A stretch of DNA of 64,000 nt from Taudactylus pleione. Lineage: Eukaryota > Chordata > Amphibia > Anura > Myobatrachidae. The position numbers and the translations under genes are program-made. How positions within the stretch are numbered: the stretch's first letter is position 1; each line of letters starts with the position of its first letter. This document shows, piece by piece, positions 12,849-23,598 of this stretch. The notes under the pieces were generated by a model. It did not search any database, had not been told where the DNA came from, and saw only the letters and a list, made by a program, of their open reading frames with translations. Location of the stretch: contig JAUIMM010000739.1 of assembly GCA_031769625.1 (NCBI GenBank), forward strand, positions 310,001 through 374,000, read 5' to 3'.

Positions 12849-13232
12849 TCACAGAGTATTAATTCGTCCCTGCTGGAACCACAGGTCCCTCTGTACGTTC
12901 TGGAGGCTGGTCTCCCTGGAAGAGTTGAATTGTTGAAGTTGTATGAACATCATCTTCTCCACATTTTGTGGAAGCAACCTCCTACGCCTTTCGCTAACAA
13001 GGTTCCCGGCTGCACTAAACACTCTTTCGGAGTACACACTGGAGGGGGGGCAACTCAGGTAAAATAGAGCCAGTTTGTACAGGGACCTCCAAATTGCTTC
13101 TTTTTCCTGCCAGTACAGGTACGGACTGTCTGACATGCCTACTTGGATGCTGTCACCGATGTAATCCTTTAACAGACAGACGCACGCTTGTCGCTGCTGC
13201 TTTGAGGATTCAAGTGCGGCTACAGCCCACAC
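12849..13232 (-). pseudogene. hAT transposase C-terminal dimerisation domain
   Basis: The translation contains YLSCPPSSVYSERVFSAAGN followed by LVSERRRRLLPQNVEKMMFI. This is the conserved hAT C-terminal dimerisation (hATC) signature, with the typical SER-FS-AG and RxRL-P-VE-L motifs. The first about 22 residues (with SSKQQRQACVCLLK) are encoded by the flanking tandem repeat rather than by the normal transposase core. The catalytic RNase H-like DDE region is absent. Confidence 0.9.
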
Positions 13233-14300
13233 AATTCACAAAGACAGAAAAAAAAAAAGAATATTTTTATTGTTTGTGGAGCACACTTTGAGGGTTACAC
13301 CACCCTCTAACAGACAGACGCACGCTTGTCGCTGCTGCTTTAAGGATGCAGGTGCGGCTACAGCCCACACAATTCACAAAGACAGAAAAAAGAAGAATAT
13401 TTTTATTGTTTGTGTAGCACACTTTGAGGGTGTCACCACCCTTTAACAGACAGACGCACGCTTGTCGCTGCTGCTTTGAGGATGCAAGTGCGGCTACATC
13501 GCACACAAGTCACAAACACATTAAAAAAATAGTTTTTTATTTTTTGGAGCACTTCGTGAGTTACACCACCCTTTAACAGACAGACGCACGCTTGTCGCTG
13601 CTGCTTTAAGGATGCAGGTGCGGCTACAGCCCACACAATTCACAAAGACAGAAAAAAGAAGAAGAATATTTTTATTGTTTGTGTAGCACACTTTGAGAGT
13701 TTCACCACCCTTTAACAGACAGACGCACGCTTGTCGCTGCTGCTTTGAGGATGCAAGTGCGGCTACAGCCCACACAATTCACAAAGACAGAAAAAAAAAG
13801 AACAATATTTTAATTGTTTGTGTAGCACACTTTGAGGGTGTCACCACCCTTTAACAGACAGACGCACGCTTGTCGCTGCTGCTTTGAGGATGCAAGTGTG
13901 GCTACATCGCACACAAGTCACAAACACATTAAAAAAAATTTTTTGATTTTTTGGAGCACTTTGAGAGTTACAACACCCTTTAACAGACAGACGCACGCTT
14001 GTCGCTGCTGCTTTGAGGATGCAAGTGCGGCTACAGCCCACACAATTCACAAAGACAGAAAAAAAAAGAACAATATTTTAATTGTTTGTGTAGCACACTT
14101 TGAGGGTGTCACCACCCTTTAACAGACAGACGCACGCTTGTCGCTGCTGCTTTAAGGATGCAGGTGCGGCTACAGCCCACACATTTCACAAAGACAGAAA
14201 AAAAAAGAACAATATTTTAATTGTTTGTGTAGCACACTTTGAGGGTGTCACCACCCTTTAACAGACAGACGCACGCTTGTCGCTGCTGCTTTGAGGATGC
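13150..14300. repeat. 129-139 bp tandem repeat within the hAT gene
   Basis: The motif CGCACGCTTGTCGCTGCTGC recurs at 13181, 13319, 13455, 13585, 13724, 13863, 13992, 14131 and 14270. Spacings are 138, 136, 130, 139, 139, 129, 139 and 139 bp. Two length classes alternate, differing in an A/T-rich stretch and in CAGCCCACAC versus CATCGCACAC. The array sits exactly where the transposase catalytic core should be. Confidence 0.93.
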
Positions 14301-14632
14301 AGGTGGAATCTAGACGGGATTTGGAACCGAGGACACACTACCTCCATCAATTGTCTAAATCCCACTGCACTAATGTCGGATACCGGACGCACGTCTAACA
14401 CCAACATAGCAGTCAAGGCCTCAGTTATACGTTTTGCTTCAGGATGACTGCTGTCGTACTTCATCCTCATCGCTAGGGACTGTTGGAGGGTCAATTGTTT
14501 AGTAAAAGTAGTGATGTTCCTACTTCCTCTCTGGGATGATGAACAACTCCCAGCAGCAGCAACAGCACTAGTAGGAAGTGGTTCTTGATCTTTCCCTATT
14601 TTATTTTTATCAGAGAAAGTTTGGTCCTCCAT
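14300..14632 (-). pseudogene. hAT transposase N-terminal fragment
   Basis: The translation from the ATG at 14632 contains ITEALTAMLVLDVRPVSDIS and GFRQLMEVVCPRFQIPSR. These are typical of the region after the BED finger in ZBED/Charlie-like hAT transposases. No BED zinc finger is present upstream. The frame runs into the tandem repeat at its C-terminal end and is truncated before the catalytic domain. Confidence 0.88.
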
Positions 14633-14639
14633 TTATGTT

Positions 14640-15190
14640 ATATTGATATATATACGTGCGGCTAAAGCGCACACAAACACAGAAAATATTTTTTTATTTT
14701 TGCTGGAGAGTAGTGCACTTTGTGGGTTACACCACCCTTTAAGAAATGAGCCAGCCGGCTCTTTACTTATGGGACACAGGCGCACGCTTGGCGCTGCTCC
14801 TTTGTTGATGCACGTGCAGCCACAGTGCACACAAGTCACAAACACAGAAAATATATATTTTTTTGGTTTGGAGTGTACTTTGGGGGTTACAGAACCCTTT
14901 AACGGTCAAGCCAGCCGGCCCTTTACTTATGACACAGGCGCACGCTTGGCACTACTTTGTTGATGCACGTGCGGCTACTGCGCACACAATTCACAAACAC
15001 AGAAAATAATTTTTTTTTTGGTTTGGACTGGAGTGTACTTTCGGGGGTTACAGCACCCTTAACGGTCAAGCCAGCCGGCCCTTTACTTATGACACAGGCG
15101 CACGCTTGGCACTACTTTGTTGATGCACGTGCGGCTACTGCGCACACAATTCACAAACACAGAAAATATATTATTTTTTTAGCACTTGGG
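14640..15190. repeat. ~159-bp tandem repeats related to the 13.2-14.3 kb array
   Basis: CGCACGCTTGGC recurs at 14781, 14939 and 15099 (158 and 160 bp apart). The units share the CACACAA...CACAAACACAGAAAA, GGGTTAC...ACCC and GATGCACGTGCGGCTA parts with the 129-139 bp array, but carry an extra GCCAGCCGGCCCTTTACTTAT block. The same ancestral unit therefore lies on both sides of the transposase N-terminal fragment. Confidence 0.85.
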
Positions 15191-15771
15191 GGGAGCACCC
15201 CTGATGGACAGAGCACCCCCTGGACAACACTGCAGCACTCCTTTAGGACTGGGACACTGCACAGGACTTTGGAGTGGACACAGCCCCTATGGAGAACTGA
15301 CTGCACAACACAGTCCAGCCAGCCCCTATGGACTTTGAAGTAGTGGACACAGCCCCTATTAACAACAGCAGCACAGCACAACACAGCCAGCCCCTATGGA
15401 CTTTGAAGTAGTGGACAACAGCAGCACTACACTACACTACACTACACAGCCCTAACTCCCACCCTCCCTCTTCACTGTCCACAGCCGAGTGAGAAAATGG
15501 CGCCGACGTGGGTACCTTATATAGGATCCAAAACCCGCGAGACTCGGAAGGCGGGATGATGACGTTTTGCCTCGATTTCAGATCCGAGTCAGGCGGGAAA
15601 AGTCGAGCCTGATTCGGATCGGACTCGGATCGGGGGGGCTCGGGGGGGTTCGGATTTCAGAAATCCGAACCCGCTCACCCCTAATTACAACCCATACGCA
15701 GGTGCAGTTGTGCGAACATTGCTCGGAGCGAACGAGCGGCCGCTTACGAGCGGCTCTGAATCAGGCCCACT

Positions 15772-16310
15772 ATTCCCAACTCTGAATCAGGCCCTAAGCG
15801 CGATACAAATTCTGAGGGAACAGAGTGCCGGATCCTGGCTCTGTTCCTCAGATGGAAGAATAAGAGGCTGGTACAGGATGCCACCATCCAGGAGACTGTA
15901 CGACCTTCCTTTCACCCACACCAGCAACGGAACGGACGGGAAACTGCATTTCAGATCATTAGGTTTCATTTTCCAATGTTCTGAGTTGGATACACATGTA
16001 CTGTAACTGTATATACATTGTAACATGTTCTCTTAGCCCCTCTGCCATGGATGAGCGTATAATGCTCTCACCAGACTCTTAGGGATACACAACAGCTATT
16101 CAGGATTCCATACAGGACCTCAGGCTTTGGCGAAGCAGAGCTGCAGGCTGGACATCCATCCCTTCTGCAGTGACCATCATACAGCTATATCATCTTCTGC
16201 TGGCTCTCAGTGTAGGAGACCCGTCCTCCGCAGAGCCGCAACTGAGACACACATCCGGCATAATCAAGAGCGTATTTCTGTAGGCCATTTACTACAGATC
16301 ATTCCTTACC
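15772..16310. other. Unique sequence with weak exon-like reading
   Basis: A minus-strand open stretch (15787-16026) contains a phrase reading VPLLVWVKGRSYSLLDGG, but I do not recognise it and see no firm splice pair. A second copy of the Harbinger-type terminus (CTCTGAATCAGGCCCTAAG region) lies at 15780-15797. Confidence 0.3.
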
Positions 16311-16342
16311 CCTGGATTCCTCCATGGTGGCACACGCGTTGG

Positions 16343-16636
16343 TCAAATCCTCCTCCTCCTCCTCCTCCTCTGGCACAAGCTGCCATCCTGAAAGAACATC
16401 TCACTCCCCAACGGTAACCCTAGTGGCGTGTCGTAAGCCTGCGGAGCCTGGTAAATTCCCTGTACAGTGGGATGGTCAGGGCCCATGATAACGGGTGGAA
16501 GCGGCGGAAGGAGCTCAGTAACGGGTCCCTTAGCCGCTCTCTTAATGAAGACAAAACCGTCTGAGTCAGAGCAGCTCACACACGAAACTCCAGCCATTGT
16601 CTCCCCAGCTCCATTGTCCCGGGGGTTACTCTGCAT
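16343..16636 (-). other. Possible host exon, unidentified protein
   Basis: The minus-strand frame from the ATG at 16636 reads about 98 residues with a non-repetitive, protein-like composition. It includes MAGVSCVSCSDSDGFVFIKR and a proline-rich segment (PVTELLPPLPPVIMGPDHP). It ends in an arginine run from a (TCC)n tract at 16350-16369; in the adjacent frame the same tract gives an acidic run (LVPEEEEEEEDLTNAC) followed by a GTAAG donor-like site near 16310. The reading could be an exon with a frame change, a pseudogene, or chance. I do not recognise the protein. Confidence 0.3.
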
Positions 16637-16884
16637 CACAAAGAGCAGTTACCAGGAAGTTACAGACTATTTTTCATTTAAAGGAACAAGGACTCTGTAG
16701 AGTTTATTATAATCTTCTGCATAACTCACATCTGATTTAATCATTACGACTCCCATGTCTTCGGGACAGAGTGTTGCAGTTGTCTAACCAGTGCACCACC
16801 GCAGTTTAAGTTCAGGCCTCTAGGGGAGCTGTTGTGATGGACATTAAAGAGCATATTCTATTTCAGCTAAGCAGTCCAATATTT

Positions 16885-16972
16885 CTTATTCATCATCATC
16901 ATCTATTTATATGGCACCACAAGGGGTCCACAGCGCCTTACAGAACACAAACAGAATGAATAAAAAAGTTAC
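16885..16972 (-). mobile_element. LINE (L2-type) 3' tail fragment
   Basis: CATCATCATCATCTATTTATATGGC followed by CACAGCGCCTTACAGAACA is, on the minus strand, the common vertebrate L2/CR1-type 3' end with its short-repeat tail. A similar tail occurs at 58540-58590, where it joins L2 coding sequence. Confidence 0.55.
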
Positions 16973-16975
16973 TTA

Positions 16976-17119
16976 GGCCAAGTATACACTTGTACGACCG
17001 GAAGTTTTGCTGACAGTCGGGGTAATCACACAACATTGCACATGACCCGCGAGAGTATGCCCGATTTGTAATTCCAATACGGCAAATCAAGCCGATATCG
17101 TGCAAGTGTTTACCCAACC
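16976..17119. mobile_element. Harbinger-like MITE 1 of an abutting pair
   Basis: The ends GGCCAAGTATACACTTGTAC and (inverted) GGTTGGGTAAACACTTGCAC pair with some mismatches. TTA lies on each side (16973-16975 and 17121-17123), the usual PIF/Harbinger target. About 145 bp, non-coding. Confidence 0.7.
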
Positions 17120-17123
17120 TTTA

Positions 17124-17513
17124 GGCCGGTACATACTAGACAATGTCTAGCGATACACACTTGCAGATGTCGGCAGCGACGAAGCGGCGGCAGGGGCCAG
17201 CTGACGATATCGGCCCATTGGACTTGCATGCAGGTCCGAGGGTCGATATTGCTGACGATGCACCCAACGTCTCGTCCGATCCGGCTGGGTCGGACAAGAT
17301 ATAGTCTACGGCAGAGTTTCCGAAATGCGGTCCTCAAGGCTCCCCAACAGTGCAGGTGTTAGAGATACCCATGGTTGAGCACAGGTGTTAGATCAAATTG
17401 ACTGAGGTACTAATTAAGTCACCTGTGCTCAATCATGGATCTCTCTAACACCAGAGCTGTCGGGGAGCCTTGAGGAGCGAGTTTTGGAACCTCTGCTCTA
17501 GTGTGTACCCGGC
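17124..17513. mobile_element. Harbinger-like MITE 2, split by a hAT MITE
   Basis: The left end GGCCGGTACATACTAGA pairs with the inverted right end GCCGGGTACACACTAGA. TTA flanks lie at 17121-17123 and 17515-17517. It shares the first TTA with the preceding MITE and is interrupted by the element at 17312-17495. Confidence 0.7.
17312..17495. mobile_element. Palindromic hAT-type MITE
   Basis: The termini CAGAGTTTCCGAAATGCGGT and (inverted) CAGAGGTTCCAAAAC begin long inverted arms that include CCTCAAGGCTCCCC and CAGGTGTTAGAGAT. The 8-bp flanks GTCTACGG and CTCTAGTG match only in part, so the duplication has decayed. Confidence 0.75.
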
Positions 17514-17518
17514 ATTAC

Positions 17519-18606
17519 AGTACAGAACATGGACCAGGTCTATAAGCATTGCCGCAACAGCACAGCAGCCAAACACAAGGGTTTGTATATGGATATCCCA
17601 AATCCTAAGTGTGCACAGATTAGTAACCCCCATCACTTACTCAAAATCTATAATACAGAACAAGCAATTATATATATAGTGAATAAATGGCTTTATTGTA
17701 AGATCTTTAGTGATGGATAGCGTTCCCCTATACTAGAAGCACACAGAAGACACATACAGAACAATGTGCGATTACACACTAACAAGAGTTAATGTGTACA
17801 GAAGGTTTTTGTGTAAGTAGGGGAGGGGGTCACTGCTCACACAATATACAGGAACCGCAAAAAGAAGAAATGGGTCTGGGATGTGCCATGGGTCCTCTCT
17901 GACTGCATAGAACCCATATCTGGGTGTAGTTTTACATTCAAACTAAAGATTACCAAATAGTGAGCCAGCAATGCAGTAAACGACCAATCGCCTGCATGGA
18001 TGCCGCCACTTTGTAGACGGAGCTAATTAAGCAATATATATTATAAATCACATAATAAGCAGTAAATGTACAGGCAAACAGGGCAAACCTGCAAACAGGG
18101 CAAACCTGCAAACAGGGCAAACCTGCAATCTGCTATTCAACAAAATACAAAGACTTTGCTAGGACTTTACTGCATTACTAATTATATTACTACTAAAAAA
18201 GGGTAAGAAACCACTTCAGACTTTACGTCACAGACTCCCTCACGCTGGGTACACACTGGCCGATCTATCGTGTGTGCGTCGCCCAGTGTGTGCCCAGCTA
18301 AGTAGAGGCTGAAGTGGTTCCTGAGGTCACGACGTTGCATTGTAGGAAAGACTGCACCTCGCTGTTAATATTCAATTAGATTTTAATAACCATTTTGCAA
18401 CTTAAACTGATATTTCAAAGTCAATTTTACAATCAAACCACCAGAAAACATCATGACTTTGTATTTGTGGGAAGCACAGATAAAAAAAAAAAAAAAGAAG
18501 AAGAATAACCCCACTAGCTTTATAGGGAGGGTCAGCATTAAATGGAGATCTTAATATAGGGGAAAGTCTTGAGGAAGGAGAGGGCCTGACCAAAAAGGGC
18601 TTCACA
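17519..18606. other. Unique sequence with small repeats
   Basis: It holds three copies of a short GCAAACAGGGCAAACCT-type repeat at about 18072-18128. A short palindromic MITE-like stretch at 18243-18299 has CTGGGTACACACTGG facing CCCAGTGTGTGCCCAG. No gene recognised. Confidence 0.45.
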
Positions 18607-19348
18607 GGCAAGGATATTGTGGCTAGTAAGATTGCACCTAAATCAACCATTTATTGGATCAAGAACTTCAAGGAGAGGCTCGATAGTTGTGAAGAAGGCT
18701 TCAGACCGCCCAAGAACATCCAGCAAGAGCCAGGACCATCTCCTAAAGTTGATTTCAGCTGCGAGATCGGGGCACCACCAGTGCAGAGCTTGCTCAGGAA
18801 TGGCAGCAGGCGGGTGTGAGTTCATCTTCACGCACAGCGAGGCGAAGACTTTTGTAGGATGGCCTGGTGTCAAGAAGGGCAGCAAAGAAGCCACTTCTCT
18901 CCAGGAAAAAACATCAGGAACAGACTAATATTCTGCAAAAAGGTACAGGGATTGGACTGCTGAGGACTGGGGTAAAGCTATTTAATCTGATGAATCCTCT
19001 TTCAGATTGTTTAGGGCATCTGGAAAAACGCTTGTCCGGAGAAGGAAAGGTGAGCGCTACCATCAGTCCTGTGACATGCCAACAGTAACGCATCCTGAGA
19101 CCATTCATGTGTGGGGTTACTTCTCAGCCAAGGGAGTGGGCTCACTCACATCTTTGCCTAAGAACACAGCCATGGATAAAGAATGGTACCAAAACATCCT
19201 CCAAGAGCAACTTCTACCAACCATCCAAGAACAGTTTGGTGAGGAACAATGCCTTTTCCAGCATGATGGAGCACCTCGCCATAAGGAAAAAGTGGTAACT
19301 AAGTGGCTCGGGGAACAAAACATCGAAAATAAGTACTTACATATGTAA
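18607..19348 (+). pseudogene. Tc1-family transposase, broken and truncated
   Basis: The segments translate, in shifting frames, to a Tc1/mariner transposase. They include ASKIAPKSTIY (helix-turn-helix part), FRASGKTLVRRRKGERYHQS, then WGYFSAKGVGSLTSLPKNTA and QFGEEQCLFQHDGAPRHKEK carrying the second catalytic Asp (QHDGAP). The longest clean frame is 19007-19348. The C-terminal part with the third acidic residue is missing. At least two frameshifts lie in the N-terminal half, and no inverted repeats were found. Confidence 0.9.
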
Positions 19349-19413
19349 TCAAAAGTAGCCAAGCACATACAAAGCAGCAGATGGAAATGTTCCTATTATT
19401 AAAACTTATCCTC

Positions 19414-19679
19414 CAGTGTTCTCCCCAGGCTGTTTTTTGTGGGTGCACCACCTGGCACTTTGGGAGCCTGCAAGTGGGGACAGTATTTGGGGGCTGTATA
19501 AAAAGGACCAGATCCTACAGACTCTGCCGCTTTTTCATAATCAGATGACTGGGCCTCTAATAAGAAGAGGAGAATATATATAAAATGTGATTTCAAGTAT
19601 AAATCATTATAAAGGTCAGGATTTATTATAACATTTTATTATTGCAAAGGCCCCCACCCAGCTACTGGGGAGAACACTG
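19414..19679. mobile_element. hAT-like non-autonomous element
   Basis: The left end CAGTGTTCTCCCCAG is perfectly inverted at the right end (CTGGGGAGAACACTG). The interior is about 235 bp and non-coding. The 8-bp flanks (TTATCCTC and TCCTATTC) agree only partly. Confidence 0.75.
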
Positions 19680-20132
19680 TCCTATTCGAGAGCAAAACTT
19701 TATGTAGATTTTATATATAATCAAAGTACAATAAGCTACTAAATGTACCAAAGCACAACATTTACAATAATAATAGATTAAATAAATAATAAAAAAACAG
19801 TTTACAAACCATACTAATAGCGGTTATAGTCCCTGCAAAACAAACACGTACTTGGTTTACAACAAGGAGCATTGTGATCTGTCCCGCGACTGGCAATACG
19901 GATCTAAGAGGATAATTATCAGACATGGTGATAAATACGGTCGGAAGGAATTATTATTTTTTTTTTTTTTTAAGAATCAAATTCAAGGCAGGGACATATA
20001 ACTGCAATATATACAATTTCTGTGCCTATGCACAAATATGCTTCATATAATCAGAAATAGACTAGAGAGGAGCGATTGCTCTATTCCCCACCAGTATGTA
20101 CCTGCACTACACACAGCATTAGTTTTACTATA
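19680..20132. other. AT-rich spacer, no gene seen
   Basis: AT-rich with a poly-T tract near 19951-19970. No recognisable feature. Confidence 0.4.
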
Positions 20133-22826
20133 CCCACAGGTCCGGTCTCTAACCATGGGGGAACCTCTATATTACACAACATCACCCGCATACATGCTAC
20201 TACACCCCACACCTACATACATACATACCCACAGGTCTGGTCTCTAACCATGAGGGAATCTCTATATTACACAACATCACCCGCATACATGCTACTACAC
20301 ACCACACCTACATACCCACAGGTCCGGTCTCTAACCATGGGGGAATCTCTATATTACACAACATCACCCGCATACATGCTACTACACAACACGCCTACAT
20401 ACCCACAGGTCCGGTCTCTAACCATGGGGGAATCTCTAAATTACACAACACACCTACATACCCACAGGTCCAGTCTCTAACCATGGGGGAATCTCTATAT
20501 TACACAACATCACCCGCATACATGCTACTACACAACACACCTACATACATACATACCCACAGGTCTGGTCTCTAACCATGAGGGAATCTCTATATTACAC
20601 AACATCACCCGCATACATGCTACTACACACCACACCTACATACCCACAGGTCCGGTCTCTAACCATGGGGGAATCTCTATATTACACAACATCACCCGCA
20701 TACATGCTACTACACACCACACCTACATACCCACAGGTCCGGTCTCTAACCAGGGGGGAATCTCTATATTACACAACATCACCCGCATACATGCTACTAC
20801 ACAACACGCCTACATACCCACAGGTCCGGTCTCTAACCATGGGGGAATCTCTATATTACACAACATCACCCGCATACATGCTACTACACACCACACCTAC
20901 ATACCCACAGGTCCGGTCTCTAACCATGGGGGAATCTCTATATTACACAACATCACCCGCATACATGCTACTACACAACACACCTACATACATACATACC
21001 CACAGGTCCGGTCTCTAACCATGGGGGAATCTCTATATTACACAACATCACCCGCATACATGCTACTACACACCACACCTACATACCCACAGGTCCGGTC
21101 TCTAACCATGGGGGAATCTCTATATTACACAACATCACCCGCATACATGCTACTACACACCACACCTACATACATACATACCCACAGGTCCGGTCTCTAA
21201 CCATGGGGGAACCTCTATATTACACAACATCACCCGCATACATGCTACTACACCCCACACCTACATACATACATACCCACAGGTCTGGTCTCTAACCATG
21301 AGGGAATCTCTATATTACACAACATCACCCGCATACATGCTACTACACACCACAGGTTCGGTCTCTAACCATGGGGGAATCTCTATATTACACAACATCA
21401 CCCGCATACATGCTACTACACACCACACCTACATACCCACAGGTCCGGTCTCTAACCATGGGGGAATCTCTATATTACACAACATCACCCGCATACATGC
21501 TACTACACACCACACCTACATACCCACAGGTCCGGTCTCTAACCATGGGGGAATCTCTATATTACACAACATCACCCGCATACATGCTACTACACAACAC
21601 ACCTACATACATACATACCCACAGGTCTGGTCTCTAACCATGAGGGAATCTCTATATTACACAACATCACCCGCATACATGCTACTACACAACACACCTA
21701 CATACCCACAGGTCCGGTCTCTAACCATGGGGGAATCTCTATATTACACAACACACCTACATACCCACAGGTCCAGTCTCTAACCATGGGGGAATCTCTA
21801 TATTACACAACATCACCCGCATACATGCTACTACACAACACACCTACATACATACATACCCACAGGTCCGGTCTCTAACCATGGGGGAATCTCTATATTA
21901 CACAACATCACCCGCATACATGCTACTACACACCACACCTACATACATACATACCCACAGGTCCGGTCTCTAACCATGGGGGAATCTCTATATTACACAA
22001 CATCACCCGCATACATGCTACTACACCCCACACCTACATACATACATACCCACAGGTCCGGTCTCTAACCATGAGGGAATCTCTATATTACACATCACCC
22101 GCATACATGCTACTACACACCACACCTACATACCCACAGGTCCGGTCTCTAACCATGGGGGAATCTCTATATTACACAACATCACCCGCATACATGCTAC
22201 TACACACCACACCTACATACCCACAGGTCCGGTCTCTAACCATGGGTGAATCTCTATATTACACAACAACACCCGCATACATGCTACTACACAACACGCC
22301 TACATACCCACAGGTCCGGTCTCTAACCATGGGGGAATCTCTATATTACACAACATCACCCGCATACATGCTACTACACACCACACCTACATACCCACAG
22401 GTCCGGTCTCTAACCATGGGGGAATCTCTATATTACACAACATCACCCGCATACATGCTACTACACAACACGCCTACATACCCACAGGTCCGGTCTCTAA
22501 CCATGGGGGAATCTCTATATTACACAACATCACCCGCATACATGCTACTACACACCACACCTACATACATACATACATACCCACAGGTCCGGTCTCTAAC
22601 CATGGGGGAATCTCTATATTACACAACATCACCCGCATACATGCTACTACACACCACACCTACATACCCACAGGTCCGGTCTCTAACCATGGGGGAATCT
22701 CTATATTACACAACATCACCCGCATACATGCTACTACACAACACGCCTACATACCCACAGGTCCGGTCTCTAACCATGGGGGAATCTCTATATTACACAA
22801 CACACCTACATACATACATATATACA
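20133..22826. repeat. ~87-bp minisatellite, about 30 copies
   Basis: The unit begins CCCACAGGTCCGGTCTCTAA and contains ATCTCTATATTACACAACAT, then CACCCGCATACATGCTACTA. The base period is 87 bp (29 codons). Units differ by insertion of one or two CATA steps at the junction, by TCCGG/TCTGG and AACAC/ACCAC variants, and by rare short units lacking the CACCCGCATACATG part (about 20440 and 21740). Because 87 is divisible by 3, open frames up to 271 codons occur; I treat them as by-products. Confidence 0.95.
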
Positions 22827-23598
22827 GACACACACACACACACATGTATCATCTATAATGCCCATATGTACTATTTCAGGACTTGAGTCTATTATGTCAG
22901 AGATTCTTTGCCCTTTACACTGCATACCGGAAGAAAGGGTAACGTTAATCTATAACCAACGCTGCTTTCAGTTCCTGGTAGAGTCAGGGGGATGTATCTC
23001 AGCTCCCTGGGACCTCAGCGGTCAGCACCGATGATGTGGGATAAAAGGGAACCAAAGAACAAACATTAGCTAAGAGGATAAAGCAGACACCAGCTTGTAT
23101 GAAAGGTTAATAAGTTTAGCAGTTACCCCTGTATCGCCTGTAAACGCTTTAGAGGTCCTGCAGGGGGAGCGGCCGGCCAAATATTCATTAGAACGGGGCC
23201 AACCAAATCTCTAACAACCAGTGACCAGAGTGACTGCACCTCGCGCCTCAGTGCGGCACCGGCTTACAGCAAAGAGATAGGCGACGGTCACATGGAAATC
23301 GGTTCAGCCCATAAATATAGTCTCCGTGTGTGTATACAGCCGGTGTATTCTCTCCTTACAGAGCACAAAGGGGACGTTATACTGGTGAGAACCGTGCCAA
23401 CCAGACCATGCCAACCTCACACATATTCATATCACCGATGGAAAGTACTGGGCCACCATCATCATGAGGGGTGACCCTACTGTCACTTAGGACAGAGACG
23501 GACAATTTACTGAGGCTCCAGACAGCCCAGAGGCCCAAAAGACTGCTGGCACCTTAACGTGTCAGAGTTATTTCTATGTTAGGTCAATGGACACTGAT
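22827..23598. other. Unique spacer, no gene recognised
   Basis: A short (CA)n stretch lies at about 22829-22843. The rest is single-copy with no open frame over about 60 codons. Confidence 0.4.

Larger units (their letters stand above)
12137..15683 (-). mobile_element. hAT transposon, internally rearranged
   Basis: A perfect 8-bp target duplication, ATTACAAC, flanks the element (12129-12136 and 15684-15691). The termini are TAGGGGTGTGC and, inverted, TAGGGGTGAGC. Eight-bp duplications and short inverted ends define hAT elements. Minus-strand transposase remnants survive at both ends of the gene, but the middle is replaced by tandem repeats, so the copy is non-autonomous. It sits inside the Harbinger-like element. 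Confidence 0.9.
11615..15768. mobile_element. Harbinger-like element split by a hAT insertion
   Basis: The left terminus GGGCCTGACTCAGAGCCGGA pairs with the right terminus CCGGCTCTGAATCAGGCCC-like sequence ending at 15768. A 3-bp ACT flanks both ends (11612-11614 and 15769-15771). Without the nested hAT element the unit would be about 600 bp, a MITE. It has no transposase of its own. The terminal motif recurs near 46497, 52389, 56743, 57686 and 61361. Confidence 0.75.

Noticed and set aside
20038..22886. Frames of up to 271 codons with a repeated PQVRSLTMGESLYYTTSPAY motif
   Set aside because: 87-bp minisatellite by-product; CATA insertions shift the frame repeatedly, which is unlike a selected coding repeat.
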